From Planctomycetaceae bacterium (lineage in GTDB: Bacteria; Planctomycetota; Planctomycetia; Planctomycetales; Planctomycetaceae), in contig JACKHO010000006.1 of assembly GCA_020638955.1 (NCBI GenBank), forward strand, positions 434,001 through 498,000: a stretch of DNA of 64,000 nucleotides. The letters run 5' to 3'. The notes beneath the pieces were generated by a model, which was given only the letters and a program-made list of their open reading frames with translations, searched no databases and was not told the origin of the DNA. The position numbers were made by a program, and so were the translations under genes. Numbering within the stretch: position 1 is the stretch's first letter; every line of letters begins with the position of its first letter. This document shows, one piece after another, positions 19,408 through 29,108 of this stretch.

Positions 19408-20361
19408 ATGACGGAAACGCAATCTGCACCGCCGGTGGTTTCGGTTGAGAACTTGTCGATCCGTTATGGATCGCTCCAGGCGGTCGACAACGTTTCCTTC
19501 GTCATCCCGCGTGGCGAAGTGTTTGGCTTCATTGGCCCCAACGGTGCGGGCAAGTCGTCGACCATTCGGGTTCTCGCGACGCTGCAAACTCAGTTTCAGG
19601 GGAAGGCGCGCATTAACGGTGTTGAAGTGCGCGACGACCCCGATGCCGTACGCGAAATGATTGGCTACGTCCCCGATTTCTTCGGAGTCTATGACGACCT
19701 CACTGCCCGCGAATATTTGCACTTCTTCGCCGCCGCGTACCGAATTGCCCCCCAGCAGCGGGCTGGAATTGTTGATGACGTCCTCCAGCTCACCGACCTC
19801 ACGCAGAAAATCGACTCGCCGGTTGAGTCGCTTTCACGGGGGATGAAACAGCGGCTGTCACTGGCCCGCGTGCTGTTGCATGACCCCGACCTGCTCTTGC
19901 TCGACGAACCCGCTTCGGGGCTCGATCCTCGTGCTCGAATTGAAGTTCGTGAACTCCTCAAAGCGCTGCAGGAAATGGGAAAGACCATCCTTATTTCGAG
20001 TCACATTCTGCATGAACTGGCGCAGCTCTGCACACGCATTGGAATTATTGAGGCGGGCAAACTTGTAGCCGAGGGGTCTCTGAGCGATATCTTTCGTCAA
20101 CTGTCACTGAAGCGTGTGGTCCATGTGCAGTTGGCCAAGCGTATGCCGGAACTCGTCGGCCAACTGAAAAGCGTTCAGGGTGTTGATGACGTCGAGGAAC
20201 AGACCGATCGACTCGTCATTAAGCTACGGGAAGATGAACTCGCTGTGGAAGATTTGCACCGTGAAATTGTCCGATTGGGCGGCCGCATTCGCATGTATCA
20301 GCCGGAAGCCATGGACATGGAAACCGCGTTCATGAAGCTCACCGAAGGGGTGACTGCATGA
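19408..20361 (+). CDS. ABC transporter ATP-binding protein
   Basis: The 317-residue protein starts at ATG 19408 with an AGGA site; an upstream in-frame extension overlaps the gnd terminator and is rejected. Walker A is GPNGAGKS (residues 43-50), the signature is LSRGMKQRLS, Walker B is LLLLDEP with the D-loop SGLDP, and the switch His lies in ISSHIL. The C-terminal extension of about 80 residues is common in the CcmA/DrrA-type ATPases that serve ABC-2 permeases. It overlaps the permease gene by 4 bp (ATGA). It energises export or gliding-type ABC-2 transport; substrate unknown. Confidence 0.95.
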   Translation: MTETQSAPPVVSVENLSIRYGSLQAVDNVSFVIPRGEVFGFIGPNGAGKSSTIRVLATLQTQFQGKARINGVEVRDDPDAVREMIGYVPDFFGVYDDLTAREYLHFFAAAYRIAPQQRAGIVDDVLQLTDLTQKIDSPVESLSRGMKQRLSLARVLLHDPDLLLLDEPASGLDPRARIEVRELLKALQEMGKTILISSHILHELAQLCTRIGIIEAGKLVAEGSLSDIFRQLSLKRVVHVQLAKRMPELVGQLKSVQGVDDVEEQTDRLVIKLREDELAVEDLHREIVRLGGRIRMYQPEAMDMETAFMKLTEGVTA

Positions 20362-22367
20362 ACGCGTTCTGGTCGCTGTTTGGACTGCCACTGTTGGCCA
20401 AGGAGCTTACCGAACAGGCTGCGCGCCGGCGCACGTACATCATCAGAACTGTTTACGCGGCCCTCCTGTGTGGCTTCGCCGTCCTCATTTTCTGGGGACA
20501 GGTGTTTCGCAGCATAAACGATCCACTCGACATGCTGGGGCAGGGGCGGAGCATGTTGCAGGTTCTTGTCACTCTGCAAATTGTCGGAATTCTGTTGTTC
20601 GTTCCCGCTCTTTCTTGCGGAGCAATTTCCGCTGAGAAAGAATCGAACACATTCGGATTGCTACTGCTGACGCGACTGGGACCTGGCACCATTCTGCTGG
20701 AAAAATACCTCGGCCGTGTCTTCAGCATGGTGACCTTTCTGCTGTTGTCATTTCCCTTGATTGGCTTCTGCTACGCACTTGGGGGAGTTCAGCAACAGGA
20801 CATCTGGTTGTCGATTTTCATGCTGCTGACCATGGTGTTTCAGCTCAGTGCGTTGGGGATTTTCTGCTCAGCATTCTTCCGGACGACGGTGGCCTCATTT
20901 ATTGCAACCTACGTTCTCGGGGCCTTGATATTCTTTGGGCCGATTTTCATTCAATTGGTGGCATCACCGTCCGCCCAGACAGACATGCGAAAGGCAGTGC
21001 GCAGCTATGTGGACCATTCGGTTCAGGGTATCACGCAGCGCACGACTAATTCGATTAAGAAACTGGACCGCTGGTCTGGCGCAAAAACACCGACACTCGC
21101 GCAGCAACCCCAATGGGAAGCTTTCGACGCTACTGCCGACGACATGCACATCCCATTTTTCCCGGCGCCGCAAATGATGTCGCAAATGTTCAATAACTGG
21201 AGTCCCACGCCCACTTGGGCAATTGCAATTCGGGCCGTTCCTGCCTGGATGCTCACGGGATTTCTATTGCTCCTGGCGAGGTTGGCCCTTGTGCAGCGCG
21301 CATTTCTGCAGCCTCGTAATTACGTCATGGATTTCTTCCGGCTCATCGATCGAATGTTCCACGCAATGAACACGCGATTTACGAAAGGGGTTGTGCTCGT
21401 GAATGACACCATGTCGCTCCCCATTGATGACCCGGTCGCCTGGCGGGAGGTTAGCAAGCGGTCACTGGGTACGTTTCGTTATCTGCTGCGAATTTTCCTC
21501 GTCATGGAGGTTCCCATTCTCACTGTTGGCCTGGTTGTGTTGGGAATTGGAGACTTCTCCAGCAACCTCCGTCATCCGTTGTTTCTGTTTTTCAGTATTA
21601 TCGCCTGGACACTTGGTTTGCTGTTGGTTGTCGTGAAATCTTCGACGATCATCTCCGGAGAACGCTCCAGTGAAACACTGAACGTGCTACTTTCCACTCC
21701 GTTATCGAGCAGGGAAATCATCTGGCAGAAGCTGGCTGGCGTGCGGCGCCTCAGTCTTGTTGTCGCTATTCCCGTCTTAACCGTCGTGGGGTTGCAAATG
21801 TGGTACGCAGCGATGCATGGTGGCTACAACTACTCAAATTATGGCTACGGCGGGCGATCTCACGTTGACGCCATTTGGCTGGTGTATGGATTAACCCAGT
21901 TCCTCTGTGTGCTGGTATTTATCCCGTTGGTCAGTTGGATGAGCTTGCTCATTGGATTACTCGTCCGCACTCAAACTCGTGCCATTTTTACATCACTGGC
22001 CGTGCTGGTGGCGTGGATTGTCGTCCCCTTCGTCGTGGCCATGATTGCCATGTCGGCGTTGGGGCATGAATACGAAGAAATGGTCATGCCCGTGCTCCTG
22101 CTGTCTCCTGCCATGCTGCCAGCTCTTATGGAGACGGGGGAACTCGGTGGATTCTCATACGAGTTCAACCATGCTCAAGTCACACCGTACCTCATTATTC
22201 TGTTCACTCTAGGCTTCTACTTTGGCCTGGTTGTTGTCCTGCGTACGTTGACACTTCGCTGGGCTCCTTATCTGCTCGGGAGACAGGAATCTGGCGGAAG
22301 TATGCGTTACAAATCGAGGCAGCACGTGCTGCCAACGCTGGCAGGGCGTCCGTCGAAATCGGCGTAG
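20358..22367 (+). CDS. ABC-2-type transporter permease (double-length)
   Basis: The 669-residue, highly hydrophobic protein has two similar halves, each with about six membrane helices. The first starts near EQAARRRTYIIRTVYAALL and contains the ABC-2 segment EKESNTFGLLLLTRLGPGTI. The second contains the parallel SGERSSETLNVLLSTPLSSR. Such internal duplication gives a full permease in one chain, a form common in planctomycetes. A soluble stretch (about residues 205-285) separates the halves. It overlaps the ATPase gene by 4 bp, so the two make one exporter. Confidence 0.9.
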   Translation: MNAFWSLFGLPLLAKELTEQAARRRTYIIRTVYAALLCGFAVLIFWGQVFRSINDPLDMLGQGRSMLQVLVTLQIVGILLFVPALSCGAISAEKESNTFGLLLLTRLGPGTILLEKYLGRVFSMVTFLLLSFPLIGFCYALGGVQQQDIWLSIFMLLTMVFQLSALGIFCSAFFRTTVASFIATYVLGALIFFGPIFIQLVASPSAQTDMRKAVRSYVDHSVQGITQRTTNSIKKLDRWSGAKTPTLAQQPQWEAFDATADDMHIPFFPAPQMMSQMFNNWSPTPTWAIAIRAVPAWMLTGFLLLLARLALVQRAFLQPRNYVMDFFRLIDRMFHAMNTRFTKGVVLVNDTMSLPIDDPVAWREVSKRSLGTFRYLLRIFLVMEVPILTVGLVVLGIGDFSSNLRHPLFLFFSIIAWTLGLLLVVVKSSTIISGERSSETLNVLLSTPLSSREIIWQKLAGVRRLSLVVAIPVLTVVGLQMWYAAMHGGYNYSNYGYGGRSHVDAIWLVYGLTQFLCVLVFIPLVSWMSLLIGLLVRTQTRAIFTSLAVLVAWIVVPFVVAMIAMSALGHEYEEMVMPVLLLSPAMLPALMETGELGGFSYEFNHAQVTPYLIILFTLGFYFGLVVVLRTLTLRWAPYLLGRQESGGSMRYKSRQHVLPTLAGRPSKSA

Positions 22368-22406
22368 GACCATAGTTGGTTTTCCGTGATTGAAAGTACC
22401 TGAAGA

Positions 22407-23261
22407 ATGTCTCCCAAACCGCCTGTTATCGACGCTCACCAGCACTTCTGGGAATTGGGACGCTTCGACACGGCCTGGCTCCACGCACCGGACAAGACGA
22501 AGATTTGTCGCAACTTTCTCCCTCCCGACCTGAAACGACATCTCGATGCCGTGGGTGTCGACAAAACCGTGTTCGTGCAAACTCAGCACGACGTCGAAGA
22601 AAACCGTTGGGCCCTGGCCTTTGCTGAGCAGCACGACTGGATTGCCGGAGTCGTGGGCTGGGTTGATTTGGCCAGCCCTGAATGCGAACAGCAACTGGAA
22701 GAATTCGCCTCCCAAGAACGATTTGTCGGCATACGCCACATCACACAAGATGAACCAGACGACAACTTCATCATCCGGCCTGACGTATTGAACGGACTTG
22801 CCGTCCTCCAGACGCACAACGTGCCATTCGATTTGCTGTTCTATGTCAAACAATTGCATCATGCCGCACCGTTGGGACGCCAGTTTCCCGACCTGCCCAT
22901 GGTCATTGACCACCTCAGCAAGCCGGAAATTAAGCTCGGAAACATCGACAACTGGGCACCACAGCTCCGTGCGGCCGCTGAGTGTCCGAATATCTACTGC
23001 AAGTTGTCCGGCATGATTACCGAAGCCGACTGGGAAAACTGGACCGCCGCCGACTTGAAGCCTTACATCGACATTGCACTCGAAGCCTTCGGCCCCAACC
23101 GCCTCATGTACGGCAGCGACTGGCCGGTTTGTGAACTGGCGGGATCGTACGAGCAGGTATTCCGGGCGCTGGAAGAGTGCCTCGGCAGCCTCAGTGAAAC
23201 GGAACGTCAACGGATTTTCGGCGGCACCGCAATTGAGTTCTATGGTCTCAACGTGTCGTGA
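22407..23261 (+). CDS. Amidohydrolase 2 family protein (L-fuconolactonase-like)
   Basis: The 284-residue protein is a TIM-barrel metal hydrolase. The metal motif HxH is at residues 11-13 in DAHQHFW, the barrel continues through GIRHITQDEP and VIDHLSKP, and the late catalytic Asp is in YGSDWPVCEL. Members of this group (COG3618) hydrolyse sugar lactones such as L-fucono- or L-rhamnono-lactone, in line with planctomycete use of fucose- and rhamnose-rich polysaccharides. No other fucose pathway gene is adjacent. The exact substrate is an inference. Confidence 0.9.
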   Translation: MSPKPPVIDAHQHFWELGRFDTAWLHAPDKTKICRNFLPPDLKRHLDAVGVDKTVFVQTQHDVEENRWALAFAEQHDWIAGVVGWVDLASPECEQQLEEFASQERFVGIRHITQDEPDDNFIIRPDVLNGLAVLQTHNVPFDLLFYVKQLHHAAPLGRQFPDLPMVIDHLSKPEIKLGNIDNWAPQLRAAAECPNIYCKLSGMITEADWENWTAADLKPYIDIALEAFGPNRLMYGSDWPVCELAGSYEQVFRALEECLGSLSETERQRIFGGTAIEFYGLNVS

Positions 23262-23313
23262 TCATTCCTCTGAGTTCATTCCCAACAAAGTATTGCAGTA
23301 CAGCCTACGTAAC

Positions 23314-24870
23314 ATGAGCAGCAGTGACGCCCCCCAGAACAACGAAAAGCCGACCGAGCCAGGAAAGGTGTATCTGGTTGGTGCTGGGCCGGGTGATCCT
23401 GGACTCATGACGCTTAAAGGACAGGAGTGCCTACGGAAAGCCGATGTTGTTCTCTACGACGGACTCGTGAATCCGCTGCACCTCAGGCACGCACATGTTG
23501 CTGCCGAACGGACTTGCAGGATGGAAGGCCCAAAGGGGCGGAGTCTGAATCAGGAAGAAATCAATGAGCGACTCGTGGCCGAAGCTCTGGCTGGCAACTG
23601 TGTGGTGCGTTTGAAGGGGGGAGACCCTTTCATTTTCGGTCGAGGGAGCGAAGAAGCGGCGGCACTGGCTGCGGCAGGCATTCCGTATGAAGTCGTACCA
23701 GGGATTACAGCAGCGACCGCTGCTTCCGCCTATGCTGGCATTTCGTTGACTCACCGAAACCATGCGTCAGCCGTGGCGTTTGTCACGGGGCATGAAGATC
23801 CAGACAAGGTTGAATCAGCCCTCGACTACCATGAGTTGGCCAAGTTTCCGGGAACACTCGTGTTCTATATGGGCATGCACCGGCTACCGAGAATTGTTGA
23901 AGCATTGGTTGAGTGCGGCAAACCATCAAGCACACCCGTTGCCGTCATTTGTCGTGGCGCACAGCCGCGGCAACGTGTCGTCACTGGAACGCTGCTGGAC
24001 ATTGAAAGGCAGGTAGCCGAGGCCGGTTTGCGACCGCCATCCCTGATTGTCGTCGGTGACTGTGTCCTGCAGCGCGATACCATTAACTGGTTTGAAAGCA
24101 AACCGCTGTTTGGTCGCCGTATTGGAATTACGCGACCCTCAGAGCAGAGTGACGAGGTCGTTCGCCAAGTAATCGAACTCGGCGGCGAACCGATTTCCAT
24201 GCCCATCATTTCGACGCGCCCGGTCCAGGATTGGACATTGGTCGATAGCGTCATCAATCGCATTAGCGATTTCGACTGGATTGTCTTCACAAGCGTGAAC
24301 GGCGTGTCAGGGTTCTTTGACCGGCTCTGGCATAAAGGCGTGGATGCGAGGGGACTGTCACATGCCAAGTTCGCCTGCATCGGCGAAGCGACAGCCCAAC
24401 GACTCTCGGAATACCGCATCCATGCCGATTTAGTTCCCGATATATTTCGCGCTGAGGCTCTGGCGACCGCGCTCGTGCCACACGTTGTCAATAAACGCGT
24501 ATTGTGGGTACGAGCGAACCGCGGACGCGATATCCTGCCAAGCGTACTCTCCGAAGCTGGAGCACATTTCGAAGAATGTGTTGTCTACGAGCACGTCGAC
24601 GCAAGTTCACTTCCCGGGGAAGCAGCTGATCTCATCGAATCTGGACAACTGCACTGGGTCTGCCTCAGCAGCCCCTCGATTGCCGAGAACTTTGCTAATC
24701 TCCTCAGCCCCACCGCGAAGGAGAAAATTGGTACGACAACGAAGATTGCAGTTATCAGTCCTGTCACCGAACAAGCCGCACTCGAGGCTGGACTGACCGT
24801 TCATGCAGTTGCGTCGGAACATACCTGGCCGGGCATACTGGACGCGATTGTCGCCGCCGAGTCTGGGTGA
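23314..24870 (+). CDS. cobA-hemD: Fused uroporphyrinogen-III C-methyltransferase / uroporphyrinogen-III synthase
   Basis: The 518-residue protein starts at ATG 23314; the frame is open into the preceding gene, but that overlap is spurious. Residues about 17-260 are the SAM-dependent methyltransferase (GAGPGDPGLMTLKG, DGLVNP, KGGDPFIFGRGSEEA, PGITAA), which converts uroporphyrinogen III to precorrin-2 for sirohaem and B12. Residues about 268-518 are a HemD-type synthase (GRRIGITRPSEQ, DWIVFTSVNGV, ACIGEATAQRL, CLSSPSIAENF), which closes hydroxymethylbilane to uroporphyrinogen III. The fusion channels two consecutive steps. Its convergent neighbour is the B12-dependent methionine synthase. Confidence 0.95.
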   Translation: MSSSDAPQNNEKPTEPGKVYLVGAGPGDPGLMTLKGQECLRKADVVLYDGLVNPLHLRHAHVAAERTCRMEGPKGRSLNQEEINERLVAEALAGNCVVRLKGGDPFIFGRGSEEAAALAAAGIPYEVVPGITAATAASAYAGISLTHRNHASAVAFVTGHEDPDKVESALDYHELAKFPGTLVFYMGMHRLPRIVEALVECGKPSSTPVAVICRGAQPRQRVVTGTLLDIERQVAEAGLRPPSLIVVGDCVLQRDTINWFESKPLFGRRIGITRPSEQSDEVVRQVIELGGEPISMPIISTRPVQDWTLVDSVINRISDFDWIVFTSVNGVSGFFDRLWHKGVDARGLSHAKFACIGEATAQRLSEYRIHADLVPDIFRAEALATALVPHVVNKRVLWVRANRGRDILPSVLSEAGAHFEECVVYEHVDASSLPGEAADLIESGQLHWVCLSSPSIAENFANLLSPTAKEKIGTTTKIAVISPVTEQAALEAGLTVHAVASEHTWPGILDAIVAAESG

Positions 24871-24882
24871 ATTGGATGAAAA

Positions 24883-24902
24883 CACAGACAGGAATGTCTG
24901 TG
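24883..24902. repeat. Hairpin repeat, copy 1, between convergent cobA-hemD and metH
   Basis: CACAGACA and TGTCTGTG pair perfectly around GGAA and are followed by CCACC. The element fills the 53-bp gap between the two stop codons, where it could end transcription from both sides. Two more copies lie at 35041-35060 and 62585-62604. Confidence 0.8.
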
Positions 24903-24923
24903 CCACCCAGCATCCCGATTTCA

Positions 24924-27900
24924 TCAGTACGACAGGTTCGAAGCGAGCCAGCGTTCGACTTGTTCGACGGAAATTCCGCTTCGTTGGGCGTAGTCTTCGA
25001 CCTGATCTTTCGTTACCAAATCGACGGCGAAGTAGCGGCTCTCGGGATGGGCGAAGTAAAGCCCGCTCACCGAGGCAGCAGGCCACATGGCGAAGCTTTC
25101 AGTCAGGTCCATGCCAATCGAATTCGAAACGTCGAGCAATTCCCACAACTGTTGCTTCGGCAAATGGTCGGGGCAGGCCGGGTAACCAAACGCTGGACGA
25201 ATGCCGCGGTACTTCTCTTCAATGAGTCCTTCACTGTCGAACTCGGTGGGTTGTTCGTATCCCCAAACCTCGGTCCGCACGTGATGATGCAAATACTCCG
25301 CAAAGGCCTCAGCCAGTCGATCGGCGATTGCTTTGATCATAATCGAGTTGTATTCGTCATGGTCCGCGTCGAACTTCGCCGCCAGTTCGTCACATCCGAG
25401 TCCCGCCGTAACGGCAAAGGCTCCAATGTAGTCCTGCCGTCCCGATGACTGTGGTGCAATGTAATCTGCGAGGGAGCGGAAATCCTTCCGGCCAACGCGT
25501 TCCCACTGCTGACGCAGCATGGGGAACTTAACCTCAGATGAGCTGCCAGCAGAGCAGAGGGTCAGCACAAAATGTTTCTCGTCCACAACAGAAACAAGCT
25601 TTGCTTCTTCGAGCAAATTCAATGTACGGCGTACGTCAGCAGGGGAGAACCGTGGCTTGCCGTTTCGAATTCGACCCGCATCGACCACTTCGTTAATGGT
25701 GAAAGCTCCACTTTGTTGCAACATGGCATTGAACACCAGTTGCCGGTCGCGGTTGAGCGACTGCTTTTTCGTCTTCAGGAAGTCACGGAACTGAGTTTCC
25801 AAATCAACTTCCGCCCCGACTACGGCACCTTTAACGGCGAGCACAATATCATCACCGTCGCTGTGAGCCGGCCAGAAACCGTAAACCGCTTTGGCCGTCA
25901 GCAGCTTTTCCGCAATAACACGGTCGAGCAGAGCATTGGCGTCATCAAACAGCTTCTTCGCTTCGTCACCGACAGTGGCATCTTCGAAGATTCGGGGATA
26001 CTTTCCCTTCAGTTCCCAGGTCATGAAAAATGGCGACCAGTCGATGTACTTCCGCAGTACCGAAAGGTCCATATCTTCAATGGTCTTCGTCCCCACAAAT
26101 GAAGGCGTGGGGATGTCGACGGTCGACCAGTCCGTCTGGAACCGCTGCTCCAATGCTTGAGCGTAGGGAACCAGTGGACGGGCTTGCCGTCCTGAGAAGT
26201 TGTCGCGGTCTCGCTGTTGTTCGGCCTGAATTTGTTCGACGTAGGCAGCCTTCGAATCTGTGTCGATCAATTTTTCCACTGCCGGCACCGAGAGTGAGGC
26301 GTCCTTGACGTACACGACTGGCTCGGAATAGTGCGGAGCGATTTTCACGGCGGTATGGCGAGCCGAGGTCGTGGCTCCGCCGATGAGCAGCGGCACGTCG
26401 AATCCTTGGCGTTCCATTTCCTTGGCGACGTGGGTCATTTCTTCCAACGACGGCGTAATGAGCCCCGAGAGACCAATGATTTGCGCACCTTCTTCCTTAG
26501 CCACCTGCAGGATTTTCTCCGCAGGCACCATGACGCCCAGGTCAATGACGCGGAAGTTGTTGCATCGCAGCACAACGCCCACAATGTTTTTCCCAATGTC
26601 GTGTACGTCGCCTTTCACTGTGGCCAGCAACACGGTTCCGCGGTCGGTTGGCTGGGCTGTCGCCTCGCCGCCAGCGGCCAGACGTTCCTCTTCCATGAAC
26701 GGTTCGAGGTAAGCCACAGCCTTCTTCATGACGCGGGCCGACTTCACGACCTGGGGAAGAAACATTTTTCCCTGGCCGAACAAATCACCCACTACGCTCA
26801 TGCCGTCCATGAGTGGTCCCTGGATGACATTCAGCGGTCGACCGTATTTCTGTCGCGCCTCCTCGGTGTCTTCGTCAATGAACTCGGAAATCCCTTTGAG
26901 CAGGGAATGTTTCAGTCGTTCCTCAACGGTTCCCTGACGCCATTCCTGGGCGTCTTTGGCTGATTCCTTTTTCCCGGCACCGCGTGCTTTGATTTCATCG
27001 GCGTATTCGATGAGACGTTCTGTCGATTCGGGGTGCCTGTTCAGCAGCACGTCCTCTATGAGGTCACGGAGCTTCGGCTCGATTTCGTCATAGACTTCAA
27101 GTTGCCCCGCGTTGACAATCCCCATGTCGAGGCCAGCATTAATGGCGTGATACAGGAAGCAGGCATTCATCGCTTCGCGCACGACGTCATTACCGCGGAA
27201 CGAGAACGAAACGTTGCTGACGCCGCCAGATGTTTTCGCGCCGGGACATTCCTGCTTGATGCGGCGGACGGCATCGAAGAACGCGACGGCGTAGTCGTTG
27301 TGTTCTTCCATTCCGGTTCCCACCGTCAGGATGTTCGGATCAAAAATAATATCTACCGGCGGAAAGCCGACCTGTTCGGTTAACAGCTTGTAGGCCCGTT
27401 TGCAAATCGCGACTTTGTTGTCGGCATCAACCGCCTGGCCTTCTTCGTCAAACGCCATGACAACCACCGCCGCACCGTAGCGACGGATGAGGCGTGCCTG
27501 TTCCAGGAACTTCTCCTCGCCTTCCTTCAAGCTGATGGAGTTCACAATTCCTTTACCGGCCAGACACTTTAATCCCGCCTCAATGACTTTGAAGTCCGAA
27601 CTGTCGACCATAACCGGCGTGCCGCTGGCGTCGGGCTCGTCGGCGAGCAGGTTCAGGAAGTGGGTCATTTCCGCCGGGCCATCCAGCAGGCCTTCGTCCA
27701 TGTTCACGTCAATGACGTTGGCCCCGCCTTCGACTTGATTTACAGCAATTGCAACGGACTCTTCGTACTGCTTCTCCTTGATGAGTCGGGCGAACTTCCG
27801 CGATCCCGTGACGTTGGTCCGTTCACCAACCATCATGAAATTGGAGTCTTCCGTCAGCTCGACTAGCTGGCCTCCCGAATAGCGAGACAGTGCTGGTAGC

Positions 27901-28892
27901 GATGGCTTTCTGCGCGGCTTGCCCGATTCAACAGCCTGAGACAGTGCTCGAATATAGTCAGGAGTTGTCCCGCAGCAGCCACCAACAATGTTGACCCAAC
28001 CATCCTGCGCAAATCCGCCGAGAATTCCCGAGAACTCTGTAGGATTCGACTTGAACCCACCGAATCCGTCCGGCATGCCGGCGTTTGGATAGCAGCTCAC
28101 GTAGCAGCCGGCGCGTTCGTTCACGACTTCCACAAACGGTCGAATTTCTGCCGGGCCGAGGGCGCAGTTCAGTCCCACACTGAACATGGGGAAGTGTTCA
28201 ACGGAAACAAGAAACGCTTCGAGCGTTTGCATGGTTAGGGTGCGGCCACCATCAAAAATGGTACAGCTCACCATAACGGGCACACTCGTCTGCCGCTCGT
28301 CGAAGACTTTCTGAATGGCGAACAGACACGACTTCATGTTCAGTGTGTCAAATGACGTCTCCGGCAGCAGCAAATCGACTCCACCGTCCAACAGGCCACG
28401 AACCTGCTCAGCGTACGACTCCACCATTTGGTCGAAATTCGTGGGCCGGTAGCCCGGGGCCTCGGCGCTGTATGAAAGCTGAACCTTCGTGGGCCCAATT
28501 GAACCGGCTACGAATCGAGGCTTGTCGGGATTCTGCTCCGTGAATTGCTGAGCGAGTTCCTTGGCCAGTTCCGCTCCGCGGCGATTAATCTCAGCAACTT
28601 CATTCGCCAGCCCAAATTCTTCGAGGGAGACCGTGTTCGCGTTGAACGTGTTGGTCTCGATGATGTCCGAACCGGCTTCGAGATACTGCTTGTGAATCGA
28701 CTGGATAATGTCAGGCCGCGTCAGGCAGAGGACGTCGGACGCGTTCTTCAAATCGATGGGATGATCTTTGAACCGCTCGCCCCGGTAATCGGCTTCCGTC
28801 GGCTCAAATCCATGAATGAGCGAACCCATTGCTCCATCCAGGAGCAGAATGCGTTGGGAGAGAATTTCGTCGAGTTGATCTCGGACTGACAT
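24924..28892 (-). CDS. metH: Cobalamin-dependent methionine synthase with extra domain in the activation region
   Basis: The 1322-residue protein has all four MetH modules in order. The homocysteine domain has zinc ligands Cys243, Cys306 and Cys307 (LNCALG, GGCCGTTP). The pterin domain is about residues 350-620 (GERTNVTGSRKFA). The B12 domain has DVHDIG at 762-767, where His764 is the cobalt ligand. The AdoMet activation domain runs from about 930 to the end (YPACPDH, ESFAMWPAASVSG). It is about 95 residues longer than E. coli MetH. The excess lies at about 1035-1120 and resembles a Fur-type winged helix. It methylates homocysteine with methyl-tetrahydrofolate in the cytoplasm. Confidence 0.97.
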   Translation of the reverse strand: MSVRDQLDEILSQRILLLDGAMGSLIHGFEPTEADYRGERFKDHPIDLKNASDVLCLTRPDIIQSIHKQYLEAGSDIIETNTFNANTVSLEEFGLANEVAEINRRGAELAKELAQQFTEQNPDKPRFVAGSIGPTKVQLSYSAEAPGYRPTNFDQMVESYAEQVRGLLDGGVDLLLPETSFDTLNMKSCLFAIQKVFDERQTSVPVMVSCTIFDGGRTLTMQTLEAFLVSVEHFPMFSVGLNCALGPAEIRPFVEVVNERAGCYVSCYPNAGMPDGFGGFKSNPTEFSGILGGFAQDGWVNIVGGCCGTTPDYIRALSQAVESGKPRRKPSLPALSRYSGGQLVELTEDSNFMMVGERTNVTGSRKFARLIKEKQYEESVAIAVNQVEGGANVIDVNMDEGLLDGPAEMTHFLNLLADEPDASGTPVMVDSSDFKVIEAGLKCLAGKGIVNSISLKEGEEKFLEQARLIRRYGAAVVVMAFDEEGQAVDADNKVAICKRAYKLLTEQVGFPPVDIIFDPNILTVGTGMEEHNDYAVAFFDAVRRIKQECPGAKTSGGVSNVSFSFRGNDVVREAMNACFLYHAINAGLDMGIVNAGQLEVYDEIEPKLRDLIEDVLLNRHPESTERLIEYADEIKARGAGKKESAKDAQEWRQGTVEERLKHSLLKGISEFIDEDTEEARQKYGRPLNVIQGPLMDGMSVVGDLFGQGKMFLPQVVKSARVMKKAVAYLEPFMEEERLAAGGEATAQPTDRGTVLLATVKGDVHDIGKNIVGVVLRCNNFRVIDLGVMVPAEKILQVAKEEGAQIIGLSGLITPSLEEMTHVAKEMERQGFDVPLLIGGATTSARHTAVKIAPHYSEPVVYVKDASLSVPAVEKLIDTDSKAAYVEQIQAEQQRDRDNFSGRQARPLVPYAQALEQRFQTDWSTVDIPTPSFVGTKTIEDMDLSVLRKYIDWSPFFMTWELKGKYPRIFEDATVGDEAKKLFDDANALLDRVIAEKLLTAKAVYGFWPAHSDGDDIVLAVKGAVVGAEVDLETQFRDFLKTKKQSLNRDRQLVFNAMLQQSGAFTINEVVDAGRIRNGKPRFSPADVRRTLNLLEEAKLVSVVDEKHFVLTLCSAGSSSEVKFPMLRQQWERVGRKDFRSLADYIAPQSSGRQDYIGAFAVTAGLGCDELAAKFDADHDEYNSIMIKAIADRLAEAFAEYLHHHVRTEVWGYEQPTEFDSEGLIEEKYRGIRPAFGYPACPDHLPKQQLWELLDVSNSIGMDLTESFAMWPAASVSGLYFAHPESRYFAVDLVTKDQVEDYAQRSGISVEQVERWLASNLSY

Positions 28893-29108
28893 AACTTCTT
28901 AATTCGATTTGGTAAGGCTTGAAAATCGCACGTCGGAATACGCTGGCCGTGACACAACGATCGATGCAAATTCAACGGGGGAAATCATTAGGTTTGAGGG
29001 CCCGAAATTCTATCGAGTGTGAAGAAAACTGCCTTCAGAAATCTCCGAAAAGCCGCTCTTCCCTGATATTGAGAGCCCAAATTGCATCAGGTGGTTCGCG
29101 AACGGGAG
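28893..29108. other. 216-bp region upstream of metH, no recognised riboswitch
   Basis: On the minus strand this is the metH leader. I looked for a cobalamin box, an SAH-type and a SAM-type riboswitch core and found none. A weak AGAAG site precedes the metH start. Confidence 0.4.

Noticed and set aside
26331..26963. 210-codon open frame on the plus strand within metH
   Set aside because: Antisense shadow of the conserved MetH B12 region, with no protein family features.
28893..29108. Possible riboswitch before metH
   Set aside because: No cobalamin-box, SAH or SAM riboswitch core sequence was recognised in the leader.
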